A stretch of 11,867 nt of DNA from Acidimicrobiales bacterium (GTDB lineage: Bacteria; Actinomycetota; Acidimicrobiia; Acidimicrobiales; JABEUL01). The DNA is taken from assembly GCA_013044465.1 (NCBI GenBank), contig JABEUL010000249.1:1-11867 (forward strand), written 5' to 3'. Below are positions 5,644 to 11,867 of the stretch, piece after piece. The position numbers and the translations under genes were made by a program. Under the pieces are notes generated by a model that saw only the letters and a program-made list of their open reading frames with translations, made no database searches and was not told the origin of the DNA. The number at the start of each line of letters is the position of its first letter. Positions within the stretch are counted from its first letter, which is position 1.

Positions 5644-6186
5644 ATGCCAGCTACCTCCTCTTGCCAAGTTGCCGTTATCAGTGGATCAATTGGAGCTGGC
5701 AAAACTTCTATCATAGAAAAGAGGTTGGACATTTCGTCTGACAGCCAAATACCGTGTGGAGCAATCGACCTTGAGTGGCTTTGCCAAGTAAACCCATCTT
5801 TGACAAAAGACAAGTATGCCACTGAATTTGGATTCAAAAAGTTGTCCTTGATGCTGCCAAATTACCGAGTTGTAGGGGTTTCTCATCTGATAATTGCCCG
5901 AGTAATTGAGACAAAAGGGGATCTCGAAATGCTCCGTTGTGCACTACCTAGATGCAATACCTAAGTAATGGAGTTAATTTGTAGCATCGAATCAAGGAGG
6001 AAGCGGATTACAGAGCGGGAATGTGACAATAAAAGGCCCCAACAAATGCTTTTTCGGACTGAAGAGCTGGAGTTTTCCCTTGCAGCTAGTAAAACCTTTG
6101 ATTTCAAAGTTGAAAATGAGTTTAATAGCCGTGGGGAAGTTGCCAATGAGATACTGGTTCTCCTTGGATTGTTAAAGGCAGACTAA
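5644..6186 (+). pseudogene. P-loop kinase-like gene split by an in-frame stop
   Basis: The first half (106 residues from the ATG at 5644) has a Walker A motif GSIGAGKT (14-21), the AIDLEWL segment with D42, and RVIETKGDLEMLRCALP, matching small AAA-type/adenylylsulfate-kinase-like proteins. A TAA at 5962-5964 then interrupts the frame. The same frame continues with a 72-residue stretch (ATG at 5968) that looks like the missing C-terminal half: the helix SRRKRITERE, RTEELEFSL, DFKVENE and the final VANEILVLLGLL. Together they give about 180 residues, the usual length of such proteins. A single nonsense change, or a sequencing error, is the simplest reading. Coupled reinitiation at 5968 or stop readthrough are alternatives, but no Shine-Dalgarno precedes 5968. 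TACAGT at 5630-5635 is a possible -10 box giving a nearly leaderless mRNA. The enzyme's substrate is not known. Confidence 0.65.
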
Positions 6187-6221
6187 AGGTACCGTTTTTC
6201 CCAGATTTTGAAGTCGATTTT

Positions 6222-6261
6222 TGCTACCGCTGGTAGCAGAGAAACTGACACATGAGTCAGT
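6222..6261. repeat. Two adjacent perfect hairpins
   Basis: TGCTACC (6222-6228) pairs with GGTAGCA (6232-6238) around a 3-base loop. Six bases later ACTGAC (6244-6249) pairs with GTCAGT (6256-6261) around a 6-base loop. The right arm of the first, TGGTAGC (6231-6237), could alternatively pair with GCTACCA at 6283-6289. Two mutually exclusive pairings of this kind are seen in switching leaders, but no T-run follows and no known riboswitch pattern is recognised. Confidence 0.45.
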
Positions 6262-6572
6262 AAGCGCATTAGCGGCTAGTCAGCTACCAACAGTGATATT
6301 TTCCTCTGTACGTCACCCAGCATTGGCGGTCGCTAGGTGGACAAATACGGAAGGCTTCAGCAGCTATGTAATGGGTAAGTGTCCTTTTATCACTACTGTG
6401 AGTGAGTCTGTATCTAAAAAAATGATTGATTATTGTTTAGTGTAGCTGAACTATAACTTTGAAAACTACTTAGAGAATTAAATCAAATACGTAATGTGAC
6501 TATATTACATTCTTAGGCAGCAAAATTGATACAGTTTTTACCAGCTATGTTGGATTTGATTGGCGGAAATCA

Positions 6573-6602
6573 TACTAGGTAGCTCTTTCTCCTAGTAATT
6601 TT
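6573..6602 (+). terminator. Terminator-like hairpin in the synthase leader region
   Basis: TACTAGG (6573-6579) and CCTAGTA (6591-6597) form a perfect 7-bp stem with an 11-base loop, followed by ATTTTGTT. On the plus strand this resembles a modest Rho-independent terminator about 210 bases before the synthase start. It could end a transcript from the broken kinase region or act as an attenuator. GC content in the stem is low, so efficiency is uncertain. Confidence 0.4.
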
Positions 6603-6803
6603 GTTACCGACCATATAGCCATCTAGTAACCGAATGTGTAAGCGATTTAATGCTCTAAGTGGTAGTAATGGTATTTAAAATCTACTGACGGCCGCGACAA
6701 TAACATTGCGAGCATCTATATAGAAATTTAGCTAAGGCTAATTACCTCTTTGAGCTCGACAGTTCAAATCGTTGGCAAAAGAAATTCTCCGTTGAGATTT
6801 TGT

Positions 6804-6808
6804 GGAGG
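6804..6808 (+). promoter_or_regulatory. Shine-Dalgarno of the large synthase
   Basis: GGAGG sits five bases before the GTG at 6814. It overlaps another in-frame GTG at 6802, which excludes that earlier codon, and an in-frame TGA at 6793-6795 blocks any start further upstream. Confidence 0.8.
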
Positions 6809-6813
6809 TATTA

Positions 6814-9800
6814 GTGGAAAAAGTATGGGATAGGAAAGTTTGGTGCTTCGAACCATTTATGATTCCAAATTTGAACTTTGTCGTGAAAGTATCAAATGGT
6901 GGTGGATTTCCGATTGTTAAGTATCAAGATCTCGGGCTCATCAAATCAAAGGGAAACGCTAGGAAGGTTTTCGGGGGATCCTTTTTAGAATATGTCGAGA
7001 AAATCTCAGAAAACATAGGTTCGAGCTTTGGCATATCCATTGATTTTCCCAACCGAGATAGCTCTTCGCTAAATGAACTCATTGAAATAGTAACGAATTC
7101 AATTAAAGCCAGTCGCCTCTCAGCTATCGTGATCGACTGCCGCCGTGTTGGTCAAGAGAGTGATTCTGAAAAAGTCCTTGCTTGGGTAAGCGCTCTCAAA
7201 GAGGTGGCTGATTCAGTAATTCTTCAGATCTCGGGAAAGTCACAGTTCCAATTGGTATCGCTTTTACCAGTGGATGGCGTAATTGTCTCGGCGAGTGAAG
7301 TAGGTGGGAAATCGGGTGAAAGCAGTGCATTTATATCACTTCAACAGATACTGGATGTGACAGATCTTCCTGTTTACTTACACGGAGGAGTTGGGATTAA
7401 TACAGCTCCCGGTGCCGTTGCAATGGGTGCACATGGTGTTGTGCTTGACTCGGCACTTTCGTTATCGAAAGAATGTGCAGCTACCATAGATAGTGAAATC
7501 TGTGACGCAATTAGGTCTATGGATGGAAGCGAGATTAAAGAAGTTAGTGGGTATTCCTTTTTCTCAAGACCTGAAACCCTCGCCAAAGAAATCAACGACT
7601 CGACAAGTACTGACTACATTGAAGAACAGCTGAGAAATGTGAGCCTGAAGGAAGGCTTAGTAGCTATTGGACATGATGGGTCAATTGCTAAAGATCTGGA
7701 GCAAAAGTTCTACACTGTTGGTGGAATAATTCAAGGATTTGAAAAAGCAATTTCTGGTGCAATTGAACTTGCAAGCTCAATTAATCCTTTGTTTCCTGAC
7801 TCCAAGTTAGCTTCTAATCACAAAATCAAATATCCAATTGCTCAGGGCCCAATGACGAGAGTAAGCGATAAAGCTGAATTTGCTTATGAAGTTGCCAAAG
7901 CTGGCGGCCTCCCCTTTATTGCACTTTCACTCATGAATGCAAATGAATGCAGAGAGCTTTTGGTTCAGACTAAAGAGATGCTAAATGATCTTACGTGGGG
8001 AGTAGGCATTTTGGGATTTGTAAGTCCTGAACTCAGGGATGCTCAACTTGAAATCATTAACGAGATCAAGCCCCCATTGGCTCTGATTGCAGGCGGAAGG
8101 CCCAGCCAAGCCGCTCCACTTGAGGCAAATGGAGTCCCAACATTTCTTCACGTTCCCTCGCCTGGTCTTCTCAAGTCGTTTTTAAAAGGTGGGGCTAAGA
8201 GATTTGTTTTCGAAGGACGCGAATGCGGAGGTCACGTAGGTCCGAGAAGTTCATTCGTACTTTGGCAGCAGCAACTTGAAGTTCTAGAGGAGTACTCAAA
8301 TAGCGGTGGAGTCGATGGGAACGGTTCTCTAGAGGGTATTGAGCTTCTATTCGCAGGTGGCATCCACGATGCTCGCTCAAGCGCAGGAGTAAGCGCCATG
8401 GCTGCACCTTTTGTTCAAAAGGGAGTAGCAATTGGTGTTTTGATGGGAACTGCGTATCTCTTCTGTCAAGAAAGTGTGACATCTGGCGCCATTAAAGAGG
8501 GATTCCAGCAAGAAGCATTGGACTGTTCTTCTACGGTTCTTCTAGAGACATCACCAGGCCATTCCACCAGGTGTGTGGATTCGCCTTACGTCCAGCACTT
8601 TTCAAGCGAGAAAAGCCGCCTCATCCGAGCCGGGGCCTCTACACAAGATATGTGGGCTGAACTTGAACTGCTTAATCTTGGGAGACTGCGAATTGCTTCA
8701 AAAGGATTAGTGCACTCGGCCACTGGACTAGAAAGAGTTGATGAAGATATCCAAAAACTAGAGGGAATGTTCATGATCGGAGATGTGGCTACTCTGAGGG
8801 ATCAAAAAATATCAATAAAAGATCTCCACCACGATGTCTCTGTCAACTCCAAGGCGGTTCTTGATTCTAGATACGAAAAGATTGCCAGAGAGATTAGCTG
8901 CATCTCTATAAAGCCTTCTCCGATGGGGATTGCAATTGTTGGGATGGCAGGAGTCTTCCCGGGTGCCAATAGCGTGGACGAATTATGGTCGGAGATCGCA
9001 CTAGGAATTGATGCAATTAGTGAAGTCTCACCTGAAAGATGGGATCCTGAAATTTACTATGACGAAAATCTGGATGTGAGAGAAGCTGGAGTAAGGTCAT
9101 CTTCTAAGTGGGGAGGATTCCTATCTCCTGTTCCCTTTGACGCATTGTCATACGGGATTCCGCCTTCGTCGCTTTCCTCGATTGAACCTGTGCAGCTGCT
9201 CGCACTGGAAGTTGCGGCTCGGGCGCTAAAAGACGCCGGTTATGCAGATAGGGACTTTGATCGGACGAAGGCCTCGGTAGTTTTTGGCGCAGAGGCCGGG
9301 ACTGATTTAGCTACTGCCTATGGGGTGAGATCCTGGCTGCCGGGACTGGCGGGTGGAGAGATTCCTTCTACAATTGATGAATTTTTGCCTAAGTTGACTG
9401 AGGATTCTTTCGCTGGATGCTTATCCAATGTTATTGCAGGGCGAATTGCAAACCGACTTGACCTAAGAGGGATTAATTGCACCGTAGATGCTGCTTGTGC
9501 TGCATCTTTAGCTGCACTCGACCTGGCTTGTAAAGAACTCGTGGCCAAGAGCTCCGATGTAGTGATTTGTGGTGGGGCTGATCTTCACAACGGAATCCAC
9601 GAGTACCTTTTATTTGGATCAGTCCATGCGCTTTCAAAGACCGGTAGATCTAGAGCTTTCGACAGAGATGCAGACGGAATAGTTTTAGGTGAAGCGGTTG
9701 GAGCCGTAGTTCTAAAGAGGCTGGAAGATGCACTTCGCGATGGAGATCGGATCTATGCAGTAATTGATTCCATTGCAGGATCAAGTGATGGAAGACACTT

Positions 9801-11867
9801 GGGCCTAACTGCACCCAGAAAAGAAGGGCAACTCTTGGCACTAGAGCGTGCTTACAGCCAGGCCGGAATTGATCCTGCCACGGTGGGACTAGTCGAAGCA
9901 CATGGCACGGGAACTGTTGTAGGCGACAGGACTGAGTTAGTTACCCTAACTGAATTTTTATCGAAGTCCGGATCTGAGGCCAGTTCATGCACTTTAGGTT
10001 CGGTCAAATCAAATATTGGCCATACAAAGTGTGCTGCTGGGATAGTAGGTCTAATAAAGGCGGCAAAAGCTATTTACCATGGCGTAAGGCCGCCAACGTT
10101 ACACTTGAAGAACCCCCAAAGTGGCTATGAACTCGCCACTTCACCCTTTAGGTTTGAAGAGGCAGCTAGACCGTGGCTCGATGAAGAGCGAGTTGCCGGC
10201 GTGTCAAGTTTTGGATTTGGTGGGGCTAACTTCCACTCGGTATTGAGATCCTTTGACAGCTTCGACGAGCCGAGCTTTGGAATTGATCACTGGCCAAATG
10301 AGATTCTGGTCTTTAAAGGCGAGGCCTTAGCAGATGCCATCTCTCAAGTAAAGGTAGTGAGGGATTACCTTGAATTAGCTAAGAATGTAAATGTCGAGTC
10401 CAGGTTAAGGGACATTGCTTATTCGACTACCAAGCTTGGATCCGGTCCAATTCAAATTAGTGTCGTAGTAAAAGATGTGGAAGAAGCTATATCCAAGTTG
10501 GATGAGGTCACTTCAAAAATTGGAGGCGACGCAGGTTATTCAGAGGGAATCTTCGTAGCTTCATGCGAGCATGAACAAGATCGTCTCGGATATGGACAAG
10601 GAAAGGTAGCTTTTCTCTTCCCAGGTCAGGGAAGTCAGCGTCTTTCAATGCTAAGCGGACTTTACGTAGCCTTTCCTTTCCTTCGCTCACATTTAGTCGA
10701 TTTCGTGGAGCTTTTTGCCCCACCTCTTACTTTTTCCTCAGATGTTACAAATCAACTAAGAACTCGCATCACAGATACCAGAGTAGCCCAGCCAGCTTTA
10801 GGAATTGCAGATCTAACCATGGCAAATCTGTTGGGCAACCTTGGAATTGCTGCAGATCTAGCTGCTGGTCACAGTTACGGTGAATTAGCTGCATTAAGTT
10901 ACGCTGGGTCTCTAACTGAGAGTGATTTAATGGGAATCTCTAAACTGAGAGGTGAGGCAATTGTTGATTCAGTAGGTGCCGATCCTGGGAAAATGGCAGC
11001 AGTGGTTGGACTGCCAAATGCAGTTGATGGAGCTTTGAGTTCATTTGAAGATTTAGTTGTTGCCAATAGAAATGCTCCGGACCAGTGCGTGATTTCTGGC
11101 CCTTCAAAAAGTGTAGAGGCAGCAATTGATCATTTGAACGCTTTAGGATTTAAGTCGTCATTGATCCAAGTGGCCTGTGCTTTCCACTCTCCACTGCTAA
11201 AAGGAGCATCATCTAAGTTGTCTTTGGCCCTTGAAGATGTGGCAGTATTGGCTCCTCGTATTCCGGTTTGGTCAAATGCTCATATCGAGCCGTACCCAAG
11301 CAATGCAACCACTATAAGGCAATGGATCTCGGATCAAGTTGAATCTCCTGTTATGTGGATGGACCAAATCGAAGCAATGTATGCCAGCGGAGCCAGAGTA
11401 TTTATTGAAGTTGGACCTGGCAGAGTACTAACTCAACTGACTCGCTCAATTTTGAGTGAAAATGAATTCGTAGCTGTTGCAACAGATGTTTCAGGTGAAA
11501 GCAGTCTCAAAAGACTTCTTTTCTCGTTGGGTGAGTTGTCAGTGAATGGACTCGAAATCAATTTGGAGGCCCTGTATCTAGATAGAGCTAGTCTTGTTGA
11601 TCTTTCCAAAGCACCAAAAAGTGCACCTTGGATTATTAATGGTCATTTAATCAAAAAAGCTAACGGCGAAAGTGTTCCTGGCGCTCTCAGGCCAATGACT
11701 GAGGCATCACGGGAACCATTAAATATAGGAGTAACTTTAATGTCCGACGGAGAAGAAATCCTTAATCAATACCTTTCTGGGATGAGAGAGATGGTAGCTG
11801 CTCAGAGAGATGTCATGCTCTCTTACTTCGGCCAAGTTCCAGGTTCTTTCACTTTTGAACCACGACC
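6814..11867 (+). CDS. Multidomain PUFA/polyketide-type synthase (OR-OR-KS-AT...), 3' partial
   Basis: The frame is open from the GTG at 6814 to the window edge: 1684 codons plus two bases. Domain order by residue: a first TIM barrel (about 8-250) with GGVGINTAPGAVAMGAHGVV; a second nitronate-monooxygenase/PfaD-like FMN barrel (about 335-610) with YPIAQGPM, GRECGGHVGPRSSF (H474) and AGGIHDARSSAG; a ketosynthase (about 703-1145) with Cys895 (VDAACAAS), His1030 (EAHGTGT) and His1070 (SNIGHTK); and an acyltransferase (about 1264-1560) with PGQGSQ, Ser1354 (GHSYGE), Arg1379 and His1458 (AFHS), most consistent with malonyl-CoA. The last visible segment (about 1650-1675, MREMVAAQRDVMLSYFG) resembles the linker that leads to acyl carrier domains. 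By family logic it would extend an acyl chain with malonyl units and reduce double bonds with the fused FMN domain, making a long-chain lipid or polyketide. Carrier, KR and DH domains are presumably beyond the edge. The product is unknown. Confidence 0.93.
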   Translation, partial: MEKVWDRKVWCFEPFMIPNLNFVVKVSNGGGFPIVKYQDLGLIKSKGNARKVFGGSFLEYVEKISENIGSSFGISIDFPNRDSSSLNELIEIVTNSIKASRLSAIVIDCRRVGQESDSEKVLAWVSALKEVADSVILQISGKSQFQLVSLLPVDGVIVSASEVGGKSGESSAFISLQQILDVTDLPVYLHGGVGINTAPGAVAMGAHGVVLDSALSLSKECAATIDSEICDAIRSMDGSEIKEVSGYSFFSRPETLAKEINDSTSTDYIEEQLRNVSLKEGLVAIGHDGSIAKDLEQKFYTVGGIIQGFEKAISGAIELASSINPLFPDSKLASNHKIKYPIAQGPMTRVSDKAEFAYEVAKAGGLPFIALSLMNANECRELLVQTKEMLNDLTWGVGILGFVSPELRDAQLEIINEIKPPLALIAGGRPSQAAPLEANGVPTFLHVPSPGLLKSFLKGGAKRFVFEGRECGGHVGPRSSFVLWQQQLEVLEEYSNSGGVDGNGSLEGIELLFAGGIHDARSSAGVSAMAAPFVQKGVAIGVLMGTAYLFCQESVTSGAIKEGFQQEALDCSSTVLLETSPGHSTRCVDSPYVQHFSSEKSRLIRAGASTQDMWAELELLNLGRLRIASKGLVHSATGLERVDEDIQKLEGMFMIGDVATLRDQKISIKDLHHDVSVNSKAVLDSRYEKIAREISCISIKPSPMGIAIVGMAGVFPGANSVDELWSEIALGIDAISEVSPERWDPEIYYDENLDVREAGVRSSSKWGGFLSPVPFDALSYGIPPSSLSSIEPVQLLALEVAARALKDAGYADRDFDRTKASVVFGAEAGTDLATAYGVRSWLPGLAGGEIPSTIDEFLPKLTEDSFAGCLSNVIAGRIANRLDLRGINCTVDAACAASLAALDLACKELVAKSSDVVICGGADLHNGIHEYLLFGSVHALSKTGRSRAFDRDADGIVLGEAVGAVVLKRLEDALRDGDRIYAVIDSIAGSSDGRHLGLTAPRKEGQLLALERAYSQAGIDPATVGLVEAHGTGTVVGDRTELVTLTEFLSKSGSEASSCTLGSVKSNIGHTKCAAGIVGLIKAAKAIYHGVRPPTLHLKNPQSGYELATSPFRFEEAARPWLDEERVAGVSSFGFGGANFHSVLRSFDSFDEPSFGIDHWPNEILVFKGEALADAISQVKVVRDYLELAKNVNVESRLRDIAYSTTKLGSGPIQISVVVKDVEEAISKLDEVTSKIGGDAGYSEGIFVASCEHEQDRLGYGQGKVAFLFPGQGSQRLSMLSGLYVAFPFLRSHLVDFVELFAPPLTFSSDVTNQLRTRITDTRVAQPALGIADLTMANLLGNLGIAADLAAGHSYGELAALSYAGSLTESDLMGISKLRGEAIVDSVGADPGKMAAVVGLPNAVDGALSSFEDLVVANRNAPDQCVISGPSKSVEAAIDHLNALGFKSSLIQVACAFHSPLLKGASSKLSLALEDVAVLAPRIPVWSNAHIEPYPSNATTIRQWISDQVESPVMWMDQIEAMYASGARVFIEVGPGRVLTQLTRSILSENEFVAVATDVSGESSLKRLLFSLGELSVNGLEINLEALYLDRASLVDLSKAPKSAPWIINGHLIKKANGESVPGALRPMTEASREPLNIGVTLMSDGEEILNQYLSGMREMVAAQRDVMLSYFGQVPGSFTFEPR

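Larger units (their letters stand above)
6187..6813. other. 627-base structured non-coding stretch upstream of the synthase
   Basis: Frames close often here and no recognisable protein is present. The longest reading frame (TTG at 6221 to 6445, 74 residues) has no ribosome binding site and resembles nothing I know. The stretch is more AT-rich than its neighbours and holds many perfect inverted repeats: TGCTACC/GGTAGCA (6222-6238), ACTGAC/GTCAGT (6244-6261), GATTT/AAATC (6553-6571), TACTAGG/CCTAGTA (6573-6597), GTTAC/GTAAC (6603-6630), and palindromes TCTATATAGA (6715-6724) and TTAGCTAA (6728-6735). No clear sigma-70 promoter for the synthase was found. The region may be its control region, an unrecognised small RNA, or decayed sequence following the broken kinase gene. 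Confidence 0.5.

Noticed and set aside
6221..6445. 74-residue plus-strand reading frame from a TTG
   Set aside because: No ribosome binding site, its first codons fall inside a perfect hairpin, no domain is recognised, and the protein pattern is not convincing; treated as part of the non-coding stretch.
6491..6511. AATGT-N9-ACATT inverted repeat as an operator
   Set aside because: Five-base AT-rich arms in an AT-rich stretch are expected by chance, and no promoter is positioned against it.
6751..6780. tRNA-like T-loop (AGTTCAAATC) before the synthase
   Set aside because: The flanking bases do not form a 5-bp T-stem and no acceptor or anticodon arms can be fitted.
8195..11125. Several minus-strand reading frames of 60-95 codons inside the synthase
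   Set aside because: They lie opposite a continuous, domain-rich coding frame and their translations are low-information shadows without starts or motifs.
1..11867. CRISPR arrays, insertion sequences, integrases or toxin-antitoxin pairs
   Set aside because: No regularly spaced repeats, transposase-like proteins or terminal inverted repeats were seen.

Overview
The window looks like actinobacterial chromosome, most likely a low-GC relative of the Acidimicrobiia. GC content is only in the 40s by eye. The clues are a single-pass exported protein with a TTTTV-type Thr-rich linker, a MerR/short-chain-dehydrogenase/AurF-type diiron oxygenase group, an HxlR regulator with an SCP2-like tail, and genes whose start codon sits 5-6 bases after a -10 box (leaderless) beside others with a strong GGAGG. 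The lineage call is inference from gene content; there is no rRNA or other taxonomic marker.

Left part (1-3821): after about 260 bases with no gene, a MerR-family regulator (minus strand) faces an SDR oxidoreductase (plus strand) across a 114-base gap. The gap holds a well-formed promoter and a near-perfect 9-bp dyad. The SDR is followed after 10 bases, with a strong Shine-Dalgarno overlapping its stop codon, by an AurF-like diiron oxygenase with a full set of candidate metal ligands. A terminator closes this two-gene operon. A convergent HxlR-type repressor with a C-terminal SCP2-like lipid-binding domain comes next; it appears leaderless and has a TGTAC/GTACA operator-like element over its -35 region.

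Middle part (3822-6186): a small membrane-anchored exported protein of unknown function, a site-2-protease-like M50 metalloprotease (minus strand), and a P-loop nucleotide kinase-like gene divided by an in-frame TAA.

Right part (6187-11867): about 630 bases without a convincing gene but with several perfect inverted repeats, one of them terminator-like. Then comes a very large open gene that runs off the right edge. Its 1684 visible residues form a multidomain lipid/polyketide synthase: two tandem FMN-dependent TIM-barrel (nitronate monooxygenase/PfaD-like) domains, a complete ketosynthase with Cys-His-His, a malonyl-type acyltransferase with Ser-His, and the start of the post-AT linker that normally leads into acyl carrier domains. 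This is the organisation of PUFA-synthase-like 'secondary lipid' synthases, here with the reductase fused at the front. The first barrel has Lys where the second keeps the His of the GGH motif, so it looks like a duplicated, probably non-catalytic copy.

Taken together, the window is rich in lipid and small-molecule chemistry: a multidomain fatty-acyl/polyketide synthase, a diiron oxygenase, an SDR, and two regulators with possible ligand-sensing domains. That these act in one pathway is a hypothesis from proximity only. The product cannot be told from the sequence.
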